Shown here in pieces: positions 45,001 through 57,080 of a stretch of 64,000 bases of DNA. The stretch spans positions 2,374,714 through 2,438,713 of the forward strand of contig NC_018393.1 in NCBI RefSeq assembly GCF_000208865.1, given 5' to 3'. Origin of the DNA: Neospora caninum Liverpool. Taxonomy: Eukaryota; Apicomplexa; Conoidasida; Eucoccidiorida; Sarcocystidae. The position numbers were made by a program, and so were the translations under genes. The notes beneath the pieces are model-generated. The model did not search any database. It was given only the letters and a program-made list of their open reading frames with translations, and was not told the DNA's origin. Positions within the stretch are counted from its first letter, which is position 1. Each line of letters begins with the position of its first letter.

Positions 45001-48000
45001 TGCTCGTCTTCTCTGTGGTTTTTCTCGCTTTTCCTTCCTTTCGCTCAAAGCGCTGTCGCATGCTCAAACCCCGTTTCATACCGTTTTTGCAGTTTCGGGC
45101 GCCCGTGGATGCCGATCGACTTCAAGCCTTCTCAGCGGGGCTCATTGAATTGGCGAAGGAAGTCCTCCCGGCCTTTTTCCACGGAGACCCGTGGCCGCTG
45201 CCTCCGTCCTCTGTCTCGGCCCCGTCTTCACATCCCCTCGTCCCCGCCCTGGAGCACATCTGCGCGTTTGCTGCAGACACGCTGGTGCCGCACCCTTCCC
45301 TCGAGGTGAAGGAAATCGGACTGGACTTCCACTACAACTTCCTGTTCCACTTCATGAGTCTGGTCTCCCAGCAGCAGGAGCTTTCGCAGAATCTGCGGTC
45401 TCTCCAGCAGGCCTGTCTCGCCGAGCACCAGGAGAGAAGGGCGCGGGCTTCTCAGAGCGACGGCTGCGCTCGAGCCGATGGGACATCTGTCTCTCTTTCT
45501 GCCGATGGCGCCGCGCCTGAAGCTGACGGCGCGAGCTCTGCGGCGGAAGACTCCGTCGACGTGGACTCGAGCCCCGCCTTCGCTGCAGCGAAACGGATCT
45601 ACGACGCCGTGGCTGTGGAGACAGAAGAGCGGAGACAGCGCCTCTTGCATGTATACCTCCACTTCCTGGATGTGCTCCTAGGGCAGCTGGGCGCACCTTC
45701 CGCCGACGCGGTCGTCGACGAGCGCGTCGACCTCGAGAGATGGAGCCGCTTCCGAGACGAGGCCGCAGTGAATTTGACGGAGGCGACTCTTGTCGTTGGC
45801 CACGCTCGCCTCCTTGAAAAAACCAAAGAGGAGCTCGGAAAGATCCTCGCGCTCGCTGCCGTGGGACCGGCCGACTCGGCGAACGGTGACAGTGCAGGCG
45901 CGGCAACAAACCTCGTAAGGAGAGAGTCACACGGGCAAGCGGATTCAAGAGACAACACTAGTGCGGTGTATGCAAGCCCAAGACACGGTCGGAAAACCGT
46001 CCTGAGTTAATGCTCCACCACTGCGGGTCTTTCCTCTTTTCTCCTCTCTTTTCTTGGTCGCCCCTTCGCACGTCCTTTCTTGTCTGCCTCTTGCCCTCGC
46101 CCGATTCCTTGTGACTGTGCTCTTCGTGGGTCGAGACCTCGCAGCGATGTTCGGGCCTCGTCCGTGGCTGTTTTTTCCGGCGTGCGTTGCGTGTCCTCGC
46201 CTGTGTTGGACGGAACGGCAGGAACCCTGCGCAGCCAAGGGTGGGCTGTCTCTGTTCGCCTAACACAACTTCTTTCCTCCGTCCTGTTTGTATTTCTCGA
46301 TAGAGCGTTTTCTTTCCAGTGACACGCTGCGTTCTCCTTTCGCCTTCTGGCCGGGCTCCTCGCAGGCGTCTTCTCTCAGTTCTTTTCTGCTCGCCAGGAG
46401 GTTCCGCACGAAACACTCACAGAAACGGTGGCCTTCCTCGCGGCCTGTTACCCCACCCCCCCCCCCCCCCCGCTCTCTCAGCACGCACACGCCCGTGGTG
46501 TCTCTCCTTTGTCCACGCGTAGAAAACGGTAGAGCTGGGTTCTTTTTTCACCCCTGTCACCGCGCCTCAGGCACAGATCCGTTACTCCCTCCCGCACATC
46601 CTCGTCCGGTGTCGCTCGTGGCAGGTGACCCTGAGAAAGCTTCGCCTTTTCTCTGGCGGCGCCTCTTTGTCCACTACTCGCGAGCCTGCATGCCTCTGCA
46701 TCCCTCCTGACTCCGTTTGTCTCTCGCAGAAGAAGGCGCACTCAGCTGAAGCCTCACTGCCCTGGCAACGCCTGGAGGCCTGTCTCTTCGTCCTCACCAC
46801 TGTCGCCCCGCGCGCCCCCGCGGGCGAAGACATGGTGATTCCGCTGTCTCTGGATCTGCTGCCTCGGCTTCCGTACGAGACGGCTCTCGATTTGGGAAAC
46901 GCCGAGGCAGTGAGTGGCAAGACGCCGAGAAGGTCGACCGGCGAAGAACGAGAAACCGCAGCTCTCTTCCTGCACGCTGCTGCGGGCCGCTTCATCTTGT
47001 GGACCGCCGGCTACATTGGAACTCAGACGCGCCTGTTCGCGTCGCTCATTCACTTCCTCACGTGCACGGCCTTGCCTTTCGTCATCAGAGTCGCCCAGGT
47101 ACGCGCGAGCGCACGAGACACCCCAGCACCAGTTGCCAGGCGATCGGAGCCGGAAACCACAGAGCGAAACACTCGCATGGGAGTGTAGTGCACGCGCCCT
47201 GAGTACCCGTGAGGGACTCGAACCGGCAAGATACAATGTATTTGCAAGCTGGGGAATGGCGATCGAAACCTGACTCTACCGCGATGGTAACGAACCTAGA
47301 TGATTCACAAGAGTCCAAGAGCAAGGGTGAGCGACGGTGAGAAATCGTTAGAAACTGAAATATATGTACATGTGGATCACGGGAGAAGCGAGATAGAGAA
47401 AGAAAGAGTACCGCTTCACCTCCTTCGCCGCACTCGCGGTGAGTCCAGAGCGTCTGCTAGTAGCGCTCGCTGTCGGCCTCTGTCCGTCGTGAATCATCTT
47501 TTGCGCCTTCCTTCCGCCTCTTCGCCGCCGTTCTTCGCGTTTTGCTCAGCGGCAGAAAGCTGCGCTACACGGTGAAGCTGCAGTCTGCAAACTCCGCGAA
47601 CTGGCGGAAGAGGTCCTCGTCGAAGCCGTGAAAGCGCTCGATGCTTCTGCGGCCCCCATGTTGGCCGAAGAAGCCGCAACGGAGGATGTCAACCTCATTC
47701 TGAACTCGATCGTTTCTCTCATACTCGAGTAAGCAGAGACGCAGCGTTCTGGACATATATATATATATATATATATACATGTATATAGCGCATTCATGCA
47801 TATGTTTCCATATATGTACACTTGAGTATCCGGGGGCGTGTCTGTAGTGTTAGTGAAGTGATGGGAACAAAGTGTTAACCCACGTCTTGAGTTCCCGTGT
47901 CTTGTTCGCATACGACACTCGAGCTTCTCCAAGGGTAGCGACAGCTTGAATGCGTCTGTTTGGCTGTGCTCCCCTGGCGACATATGCCCACACAGTTCCT

Positions 48001-50382
48001 TTTTGTCCAGCGCATGCATCTCTGCTCACACTCAAGCAATGCATACATGCTTCGGTGGACGCGTGTACTTGCGTAGATAGGCGTGCACGCGCAGTCTCCT
48101 TGCAGTCTCCACATGCTTTCACTGCTGGGATTCCATGTTCCTGCTGGCTTGGGGTTACCGTAGAACACGTGTACTGCCACAAACGCGTCGCCTGGCTGCC
48201 CACTTCTCGTGCTTTCCCGCGGTTCGCCTCCAGGCTCTTTGATATCGTCGTCGTTTCCCCGTTTAGACGGGGTGGACGCAGCGGTGCCTCTGCGCGTTTT
48301 TCTGTCTTCACCTGTCTGCATGCAGAGAAAGTCTCAGCATCGACAGTCGCGCGTCCTTGGTTTTAGCGGCGGGTGCAGTCCTGGCGCCGATGCCTGCTGA
48401 TCGAATGCGCACGCTCCACAGGCAGCTGTTGAGTGTAAGCTTTCCGTTTTGAATCTCGCCTAGACTGGGCGATATACCATTCCGCCACTGTGCCCTATCT
48501 CCCTCTGTGCCTCTAGGCTTTTCCTTTTCCTTCTCAGAGGGATACGGTTGATCGAATCAGAGCTTCGCGAAGGGGGAGACGGAACCATGGGCGCTCTGTA
48601 CCAGATTCGCACGCTTGGCGTTTGCTCTTCTGCCATCTGGGCTTCTTCCTGTGTCCGCTTTCTTCCTCCGCCGCCCTTCGCTTTCGTCGCTTGCTTCCGG
48701 TATTCTCCCATTTCTTCTCTGTCTCCGCTGCGTCTGCCTTCTTCCTTGACTCCGTTCCCTCCTCTCGCGTGACTCGTCGGCGGTCCCTCCAAGTGTTCGC
48801 GTCCATGTCTCCGCTCCTGGCTCTGCCTCTGTGTCTTCTGTTGTCACCTGGTTTCTCCAGTCGCTCGGCCAGAATCTTCGGGAAGTCCTCGCGCAGCCCG
48901 ACAGCTCCACGGCGGCTTACCGGAATGCTGTCAAGCTCTTCTTCTCTGCGGTGCAAAGTCTGCGCCCTTCCTACGCGTTGCCTCTTCCGCCTCACGCAGC
49001 AGATCTCTGCGAGCCCATTCCGAGTAGGGAAGCATGCAAATTCACAGTTGGAGCTTTTTTTAGTGGCGATGCCACACGCAGTCCCCCTGTCCTGTGTCGG
49101 CCCCCTGGAGACACGAACCGGCAAAACTATAGCCCTTTCTCTCGCTGTCGTAACTCCCAATGGGAGGCACAACAGGGGAAAGAAGGGACCGCCCCGTCGT
49201 CTCGGTGCTGCCTCCAGTCAGGGAGAACGGAAATAGGAAACGGCGCGCGTCTTTTTGTGCTGTTTGTGCTTCCTCTACGACCTCGATGAACGTGAAAACC
49301 CCATGTCCTGTGGGCGGCTCGAAACACGTGGAGCCTTGCTTCTTTGCGAACCGACCTCTCGGCCACGTTTGAACTGTGAACCTCCCTCGGTAACGTTTTA
49401 TCAAGCGGATATATCGGCGACGTCTCCGGGAGTTTTGCGTGGGCGGGTGTGCTGGTGTTTTGCATCCATTTCTAGGCTTCCGCGTGCTTGTCTGGATCCG
49501 CAACTCCCCCGAGAAATCCTGTCCATGTGCATGCAGAAGACAGCCCGTACCGGCACCCAGTCCTCGATGTGACGCAAGAACTGTGGGAAACAATTGAAGT
49601 GGCGATGAGGAATTCCAGGCGACAGGAGCATCTGTACGAGCAGTCGACCTACGCGATTGTCGCCGTCATCTCAACCTGTCGGGCTCACGTCCCGCGTTAC
49701 CTGTGAGCGAGGAAATCGAAAAACGGAAGTGCGCGCCGACGGGAACCGGACACCGCGGCCCCAGAGGCCAGACGGAAAGGCGAGACATAAAAACAACGCT
49801 TTCTGGAAGCGTCGCGTGCTGGCTGGTTCGTGTTGCGTGGGAAAGAGTGCCACATGGGAGAGAAGCGAAGACTGAGAAGGAAAACGCTGGAACGCCCGCA
49901 CGTAGGTTAACCTGCGTGCGCTCGCCGGAGACGGGACAACGTCCGCTTGCCTCTCGCGTGTCCGATTGGCAGAAACCTGCAGGTCGGCGTGCTCGGCGAA
50001 GCGCGCTCTGGGCATGCGCGACTTTTCGACCGACGCAGTGTCCAGTGCATCCATCTGTCGGTCGCCGTCCTGTGTGCGCTGGCAGGATCCTCTTCCGTTT
50101 CCTCGACGTCCTCGCGGAAACCTTTGCAGTGTATCCCACCGCGTACCACTTGGGCGCGCTTCGCACGCTGGAAGGCCTCTTTGGCAGCGCACCTGAAGAG
50201 CCCATCTTGTCGGCAGTATGCGACTGCTTGAGGCGGTGTGTCCTGGCGACGCTGGAGCGAATCAACGTAGGCAAGAGAAGGACACCCCGTTCGTCCACGC
50301 AAACGATGTGCCCAAACAGAAACAGACTTCGAGGACCTGTCAGGCGCCTCGGCTTCCCACACGTCCCATCGCGATGACCCCG

Positions 50383-50422
<40 letters not shown>

Positions 50423-53042
50423 CTGACCACCGTGATTCATGGAGTCATATGTATATGTATATATATCGAGAGCGAGAAATGTGAGAGAGAGACGCAAGTG
50501 TTCGTGTCACTGTTTTCCCGCCGGGGTCTGCGGGTCATTTGGGTGTATCATCCGCGAAAGCTGTTTCTCTTCTCGCTGAGAGCTATGTGCAGAAGGGGCT
50601 TTCTCTTTCATAGTCTCGCGTGTCTCTCTCCCAGCGACAGGGGCGACTGGTTGTTGGATAATACAGGCAGGTTCAGGCTTTGTGGCGCCGTAGAACGTGC
50701 AACTCCGATAGCGTCCGACGTTGGTTTTTCCGGACCTTTGTTTTGTACGCGAGTTTCGGCGTGCGCCGAGTCTCTCTCCGTCGGAATGGCTGTCGGCGCG
50801 CTGCCGTTTTCTCCTAGACTTCTTTCCAGTTGTTCCTTACTTCGTGTGTTTTTAGGTCGAAGGGGAGCACTACGTGTACCGGCAGCCGGACCTCGTGGGC
50901 ATGACGGTGGACTGCGTCAACATTGCACTGCTTCATCCCCTTCTGGCCATCCGCTTTCTCCAGTCCTCCCCCACCGGCGTCTTTCAGAGCGAGATGGCAG
51001 GAGCCGCGACGGACCCGCGGAACTGGTTTTGCACCCTCGCCCTCGCCGTTCTCCAATTCGCGCCGACTTGTCACCATCCAAAGGTACGAACTGCTGTGTC
51101 TCGATCCAGCGCGCGCGTCGGCATGAATCTGTGGATCTCTGGCCCCATGATGTGGGTTTGTGTCCGAGGCTCTTTTCGGCGAAAACGGACGGGAGCAGCG
51201 GAGAGGCGGCGGCTGCGTCAGTTCCTTTACACCCGTGATTCGTCGTTCACGCATGCAGACGGCCCCGTCGATCCGCCTCGTGTTGTCCCTTTGCGCAGGT
51301 TCTCCACACCTTCATGGTTTTCTTCTCGCGGCTCGCAGGCTGGACAGACCCTCCCTCTCAGCTGCACGCCTTCGACCGCGGTGAGAAAGTGACGAGCTTG
51401 GAGCGGCAACGAGTCAACGAGACGCATTCAATAAACGCAACGTAGAAGATTAAGCTCCACGTTCGAACTTTTCACTCGAGACGTTCTCAGCTCACTACAA
51501 AACAGGGGCGCGAAGATAATTCAGTATCTGTAACTCCGTTCCTGGAAATCCAAAGACCTTTCACCGAACACAAGCGTACCCTCGAGCTTCGCGAATGAAG
51601 ACTATGTTGCGTGTGTACACCAGCTTACGCAGGGATCTCTACAACGATCAACGATGGAATGCTCAGCGCATGCAGCTCTACAGATAAAGGCATACGTCGC
51701 TATGCGTACCGCCATCGATACTAATGGATATGGGACCTCAGGAGGTGTCTCTTTTGCGTCACATCTTTGTGTTCAAGAGCGTCCGCATGAGAGCCATGCT
51801 TCGTGTGCGCTTCTCTCAAGGACTGATCTGGGGGGTGGGCGCTCTGTCTGGTTCGCCGTTGTGCCCAGTCCGTCGTTTCCACGCGCTTCCGGTCCTGCGT
51901 CTCCTCGCGCGTTTTCGTTCGTGTTAGGCGGCTCAATTCCCTGGCTGTTAGAGGCCGCAGAGAAGACCCAGCAAGCTGTGCTGGCGCTTCTTGTAAAGCC
52001 CGAACCGCCTGCTTTTTCGCAAGCATTTCCTCGTGGTAAGCCGGACGCCGCGAAGGCACAAGGCGACAAGACTTACGCGGCTGTGGCGATCCACGCGATC
52101 ATCCAAGCGCTCGCGAGCGTGCATTCAGCTATCCAATCGTGGATAGGAAATGCCGCGCAGGCGCTTCTTCTTCTTCTCCACCATCCCGCTTTGGCCGAGC
52201 AGGGCCGTGCAGCTCTGGAAGCCTCTGTGATGGTAAGAAGGCGATGAAAGGTGGGGGAGCAGCAGTGGAAACGTTCGTTGGGTTTCCATGATCGGAGTTG
52301 CATATCGTAGACTGTCGTCGCTCTAATGGTCTTTGGAATGTTACCGGTGTACACGGTGTGGGAAGCGAGAAAGTCGCAAGCGCGAGACACAACCAGTTCC
52401 GGAAAGGGTACCTTTTTTCCCAAACAGACAACACCTTATCGGGCTAGGTTGACTCTTTCTCTCAGCTTGCCGTACGCACGCATGCATGTGTGATTCCGTA
52501 TCAAAGCGTATGTATCCCTGGTACGCAGTGCCTATTTTCCCGGGCTCCTCGACTCCCGAGCAGGTGAACACGGATGTGTACAGACACCGGCGCACCTAAC
52601 GTTCGTCATCAGTCTATGCATTTATCGAGCAATGCACATAGACTTGCACGCGTAGTCCTACCAGAAGTCAACGTGAGAGGAGTATATCTTGAAGTGGCGT
52701 CGAAGCCGTCATGCAACCGTTTCTGCACAGCCGCGCGCGTGGTGTGCTTCCCAGTTCATCAAAGTCACCACAAGAGGTATCTCTGAGTCGGTTCCTCGGG
52801 GGTATCTTCACGATGTCTCTTTCATCTCTTTCGGGTGGTGTCACTAGGGTCTTCATCCGTATCTGCTGACTCCGGAGCAACGAAGAACTTTTCTTCGAAA
52901 CGCTCTCGCCGAAACGTCCGTTCGTGGTTTTTGCGTCCTCTGCCAGCAGCTGGCAGAGGACGCCAAGGCGCAGTTCCAGAGAAGCAAATTCTGTGCAGTG
53001 TTTCCTTCCGGAGCTACACCGGGTGGCGAGGCCGAGCAGTGA
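42005..53042 (+). CDS. TNPO3: Transportin-3 / Mtr10-type importin-beta nuclear import receptor
   Basis: HEAT-repeat karyopherin importing SR-type splicing factors in model organisms. Exons: 42005-42723, 43323-43498, 44176-44702, 45093-45914, 46730-47098, 47550-47728, 48538-48619, 48861-49023, 49537-49702, 50086-50266, 50856-51083, 51299-51380, 51928-52232, 52848-53042. Every join keeps phase, giving about 1397 residues against 923 in human; extra length lies in Ala/Glu-rich inserts in exons 3 and 4. Matches: exon 1 has the importin N-terminal pattern including CILYFAAQTLAAQ (human CYFAAQTM); exon 4 has HPSLEVKEIGLDFHYNF (human HPQYEVVEISFNFWYRL); exon 5 has LPWQRLEACLFVLTTVA (human PPWEVTEAVLFIMAAIA); exon 9 has YRHPVLDVTQELWETI (human THPCQKVIQEIWPVL). 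The exon 7 donor (48619) is weak and least certain. The intron after exon 2 appears to be GC-AG. Confidence 0.88.
46456..46471. repeat. Poly-C run in a transportin-gene intron
   Basis: Sixteen consecutive C residues within the intron between 45914 and 46730, a likely length-variable site. Confidence 0.9.
47754..47777. repeat. (TA)n microsatellite in a transportin-gene intron
   Basis: About twelve TA/AT units just inside the intron that begins at 47729. Confidence 0.9.
50383..50422. repeat. Compound (CT)n(AT)n microsatellite in a transportin-gene intron
   Basis: About nine CT units run directly into about eleven AT units, inside the intron 50267-50855. Confidence 0.9.
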
Positions 53043-55126
53043 GGCGAAGCCGCGAGGAGAGGAGGCGATGCGATGTGCTGGTGATGCCCCGTTTTGGGGC
53101 CGGACTCGAAGGGAAAAACACAGCAGCCGAAAACAGTGGCCAGAGGAAGGACAAGGAAGTCGCGGCAAGAAGGAGGCATCATTGAAAACGAACGATTGAA
53201 GGAAGGTGCGCGTTGTAGGATCTCTGTTTAAAAGCGCTCTGAAACCAAACCCAGAAGGGACGCTTCTCGGTTTTTCTTTTGCAGCTTTTTCCCGCGAAGA
53301 GCCAGACGTCTCATCACCTGTGGGGGAGCCCCAGTTGTCCCAACCCCAATCAATGTAGTGGTGCATCCTCGTGCTTTTGTCAGTGGCAAGCGAACGGCGA
53401 GGCTTTTAAATTTGTTTTTTCCTGGCGTTTGACGGGGGTGGAGCTCACGACCTGCCTTGTGCAGGCCTCCCGTCATGATGCTCGGAGTCGTTTACCTGTT
53501 CGGGTCTCCTGGACTGCCGTTACACCAGGAGTGCGAACAAGGGAGAAAGGAGAATCGACGGGCGCGCGCGGCGACACGTGGTAGAAACTGCATTCAGTTG
53601 AAAAGGCCAGCGCCCTTTTCGGCTGAAGAACGGAAACGCGTCTGTGTGACTATGGCGGCCAGAAGGGATGCATGCGTCTTTTTTCTGCGAAGAACTGAGC
53701 AAGAAACGAAACTTGCGAGTTCGACGCCCTCGCCTTCTCGTGTTTTCCTTGATTTCTGCCGTGATCTATAAAAAGGTGGACGGCACCGCCAGCACATCGT
53801 CCCCGCCCGCAAGAACTCCGGAAGTAAAACAGACAGGGGGGCCGCCTGTCCTGCTCATGACGTTCTGCAGCCTTTTCCGAGAAAGCCTTTCGGACGAGTC
53901 GGTCGAGAGGTAGTGTGCGCGACGTCACTGCCGGCGCCGTGGAGAGCCAGTGAACGAATTCCGTTACCGAAAACCGACAAAGTTTACACTTTTCCATTGG
54001 CGAACTTCTGCTGCTGTCCTCATGTTTATAGAGGCTATGCACAAGACTGACTAGCTTTTCGGAAGAACGTCAACACGCACCCAGAAAACATGTGCTTTGC
54101 TTCACCAAAGACACCCTGCAGATCGTGCAAAGACTTTACCTTTTTCCCCACCCTCCTCTCTCTTTCCCGGCTAGGCCAGCTCAAACTTCCCGGCCGGCGA
54201 ATCGCCTCCACCCGTATTCTTCTTCCCTCTCGACCGTCCTTTCCCCCCGTCTTTATACCCCAGCCGCATCTTCGCTCACTGCGCGTTTCCATGCACGCTC
54301 ACTGCTTCTGCCCGCGCCCTCGCGCTCCACCTGTACCCTCAACCTCTGGACATCTGGGGGGGGACACACTCCGTGTCTTCCACTGCGCCACTGAAAAGAC
54401 TGTCCCTTATCACTGCGCGCTTTGACAACGTCCATCTGAAAAAGGGTACGCCACTTTTTTGGGAAGCGGTCTCAAACGCAAGTCGTGTGGGCCAGACACA
54501 AACGGAAGAGACCTTCCACTGCGACTCTCGACTCTAAGCATGCGGAGTCACTTCCTCGCCTCTCCTCTGGGCCAGCCCGGGCGCGGTTCTCGGTCCTGTC
54601 CCCCCCCATGGAGAAACAGTGAGCACGTTGTCACGCAGCAATCCCTACAAGAGGGTGGGAAGAGAGAAGTCGCATCCACGCGCGCCAACAAAGCCATCAG
54701 TTTGTCCCCGTCAGCAACCGCTAGCACAGATCGAACGGCATGCGGTTCGAGAGGAACGACGCAGCATTCCTCCATGAAAAAACAACACGAGCCTAAAAAA
54801 CACGTAGCGCGCGGTGCGGCACCTCAAATTGGAGTCGTTTCGCTGTTGACTTTAAATCGTCCTGGCAGTGGAGATACTGGAAACGTTGCCCCCAGATATG
54901 AGGAGAGCTTACGGTGTCGTAGCGCATCAGCAGCCCCGCCTCTTATATCTGCGAGGGAGGTTAGGGCTGTCCTGGTTCCCCTCTCCCTGAAGTTCGGTGG
55001 CTCTTTCCCCGTTTCCAAAGCCTGTATGCATAAGCATTGCGCCGTGTGCCCATCGTGTTTCCTCGTGTCGGCACCCTGGCGCCTCTGCTCACCCCTCTCG
55101 TCCATCGTCGGGGAGTTAGGTTACCG
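53043..55126. other. Convergent intergenic region
   Basis: About 2.1 kb between the transportin stop and the stop of the next minus-strand gene. An open stretch at 54459-55202 (plus) has no ATG until about 54539, overlaps the end of the minus-strand gene and shows no motif. No gene is supported. Confidence 0.45.
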
Positions 55127-56131
55127 TCATTCCTTCCGCACGGCTGCGGCCGGCGAGGTGACCGGCTGGCGCCTACGGGACAGCGGCAGCACCGCGGAAT
55201 AATCAAAGTTGTGGTACTCGTTCAGCCAGTTTAGGACCTGCCACAAAGACAGGATGTTTCTGGCGAGGAACGAGTAGAAAACAAGAGGGTGGTGGAAGAA
55301 ACGAAAGCTTAATGTCCCGAGTGTTCGTGTTCCCCCACTACGGGCTACTGTCATCCTGTCGTAGTATTCTCTGTAGATAAAAATGTATGAATCGAGAATT
55401 TGGAGACAAATCGAGACGAAGAGAATTCCGACCTTCCACCGCGCCTCGACCTTGAGAGCCTTCTTGCGATCTCGTGCATAACGCCGTCGGAGCCGTTCCT
55501 CGAGGCCACGTGGGCTGGCACGAAAGTTGCCTGCCTGTTCCTGCGTTGCGTCCGGTCCCGGCATCGAATCCCTTTTGTCCCGGAATTTCTCTGCTGACTG
55601 CTGTGTTTTTTCTCCTCCATGGGGGTCCCTCGTCTTTTTGTTGTCGAACGAAGGCGTCGGCGAACTCCCAGCACGTGGCAGCGCTGGCAGGGGCGCGTCA
55701 TCGTTGCTGGCCTCCCTCTGCATGCGAATTTCTTCGTGGGCTGCCTTCGGGATAGAACCGCGAAGCTCCGCTGCGTCTTCTGGTGCGTTGTCAGGAGCCA
55801 CCGATCCGCCGGGAAACCACAGTTTCCCAGTCCCACGAGAAGAGTTGCGTGCAGCAGTCCTGTGATGCTCTCTTCCTTTCGATCGGGTGGGTCGGCGCAC
55901 CTGCAGATCAGAAACACCATTCGCGCTAGAAGGGATCAAGGACTGTTTGCTGACTTCAGCAAAAGGGGCCAGGAATGGCACGCGGCTCCTGGGCTCGGTC
56001 TCAGCACTCGCCGCAAATATGAACGGCGAGTGCTGAGGTCGCCATGATGGGGTGAGCAGCGCGAAAAGGAGGGGAAGGACAACAGCAACTCCAATGATAC
56101 ACTTACACATCTCAATCCTTTGGAAAAACAT
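55127..56131 (-). CDS. Secreted protein with two C-terminal membrane segments
   Basis: ATG at 56131 (MFFQRIEMCKC) opens 334 residues; it directly follows a good acceptor (CTGTTTCTTCCCGCTGTCTACCAG), so a 5' UTR intron is likely and the open frame upstream is ignored. Residues 10-27 form a hydrophobic signal segment (IIGVAVVLPLLFALL). A long Ser/Pro/Arg/Glu-rich region without visible fold follows. A basic stretch (LEERLRRRYARDRKKALK) leads to a membrane segment at about 233-253 and another at about 280-302, then a short basic tail. This layout of signal, disordered region and late membrane spans is common among apicomplexan dense-granule and inner-membrane proteins, but no family is recognised. 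No RRL motif is seen. Confidence 0.6.
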   Translation of the reverse strand: MFFQRIEMCKCIIGVAVVLPLLFALLTPSWRPQHSPFIFAASAETEPRSRVPFLAPFAEVSKQSLIPSSANGVSDLQVRRPTRSKGREHHRTAARNSSRGTGKLWFPGGSVAPDNAPEDAAELRGSIPKAAHEEIRMQREASNDDAPLPALPRAGSSPTPSFDNKKTRDPHGGEKTQQSAEKFRDKRDSMPGPDATQEQAGNFRASPRGLEERLRRRYARDRKKALKVEARWKVGILFVSICLQILDSYIFIYREYYDRMTVARSGGTRTLGTLSFRFFHHPLVFYSFLARNILSLWQVLNWLNEYHNFDYSAVLPLSRRRQPVTSPAAAVRKE

Positions 56132-56213
56132 GGTACCTGGTAGACAGCGGGAAGAAACAGCGGCTTGAGGCAGCCTCGGAGGAAGCGACGCAACGAACAA
56201 GTTGTCCTCCTCG

Positions 56214-56276
56214 AGCTGGGGAAGGGAGCTTGAGACCGGCGACGATCGCCGCCGGTCTACAATTCCTCTCCCAGCT
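56214..56276. repeat. Imperfect nested inverted repeat upstream of the 56131 start
   Basis: Inner arms AGACCGGCG (56233-56241) and CGCCGGTCT (56250-56258) are perfect 9-bp complements with an 8-base loop. Outer arms AGCTGGG (56214-56220) and CCCAGCT (56270-56276) also pair, separated by purine-rich and pyrimidine-rich sides that pair partly. The element lies 80-145 bp upstream of the ATG of the minus-strand secreted protein, in its probable 5' UTR intron or promoter. Confidence 0.7.
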
Positions 56277-56805
56277 GCGTCAAATATGCATTATATCGGC
56301 ACATGAGAACGCGGAAGCAAGAAAGCATTCAAGAAGCCATACTCTGAAGAAGTTGTGCTCTTCTCTGGTGCGGAATCTTAAATGACACGCATGCGGGCTG
56401 CTGTTTCCCTGTCGTGGATCATCCCTCACACCGGAGAGCCGAATCAACGGAGAGCCGCCAGCTCGAGTAGAAACGATAACGCTCCAAACGCTTGAAAGGC
56501 ACACGAAAAGGACAGCAAACACGTTCTTCAACTGAACGCAAGCAACTTTAAAGAAGCGTGACCCTCACACCCGAAGAGTCGTCCGTTATTTTTATGTGGG
56601 TGGCGCGCGTGCTTCTGTGTGTGCGACGCTCACCTGACGAGATAAGTAAGACACACCGGACCTCAATAATGGAGCACGTTGGCGGGGTGCGTGAACGACG
56701 CATAAAAATTCGCAGCCATTTGGAGTCAAATATAATTTTGTAGGGAAAAACGGATTTACAGTAGCTCGCACGTCATATCAGGTGCGTGTGAATGATGGGT
56801 TTTAG

Positions 56806-57080
56806 AGACGGCTTTGAGAAGGGGCCGCTGGCTGCGGCTGAAGCCGACAGAGGCCCAGAAACAAAGCTTAGCGGTTGCCTTGTGCGAGATTGAGGCCCGC
56901 AGGCTGTTGACTTCCGGGGCGGCCACCTGCACTCCTGCAAAACTGGCCGCGAGTATCGTTCCACTACCACGGTCGAAAATCGTTGGTGGGTGTACATACA
57001 CCATTCGCTTAGAATTCCTGTTGAGTGACACTACCGGAAACCGGAAGAATACCTTGATCTTTGCGCTTTTGAGCGACTTT
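56806..57080 (+). CDS. Possible cystatin-like exon (incomplete gene model)
   Basis: An open frame without ATG follows an acceptor-like GGGTTTTAG (ends 56805) and stays open to 57368. Its first part reads as a long amphipathic helix (QKQSLAVALCEIEARRLL), a linker, then KLAASIVPLPRSKIVGG and CTYTIRLEFLLSD. This order of helix, strand, a QxVxG-like loop (here KIVGG) and an aromatic-containing strand resembles the cystatin fold, in which QVVAG binds papain-family proteases. A donor-like TTTTAT|GTAGCT near 57080 could end the exon. No first exon with a start or signal peptide and no C-terminal exon were found. The first position of the loop is Lys, not the usual Gln, so inhibitory function is uncertain. 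The resemblance could be chance. Confidence 0.28.

Noticed and set aside
47205..47245. tRNA-like T-arm (GGTTCGAGTCCC on the minus strand)
   Set aside because: The flanking bases do not form a 5-bp T stem and no acceptor or anticodon stem can be drawn around it.
54459..55202. 247-residue plus-strand open frame after the transportin gene
   Set aside because: It has no ATG for the first 80 bases, overlaps the 3' end of the minus-strand secreted-protein gene, and has no recognisable feature.
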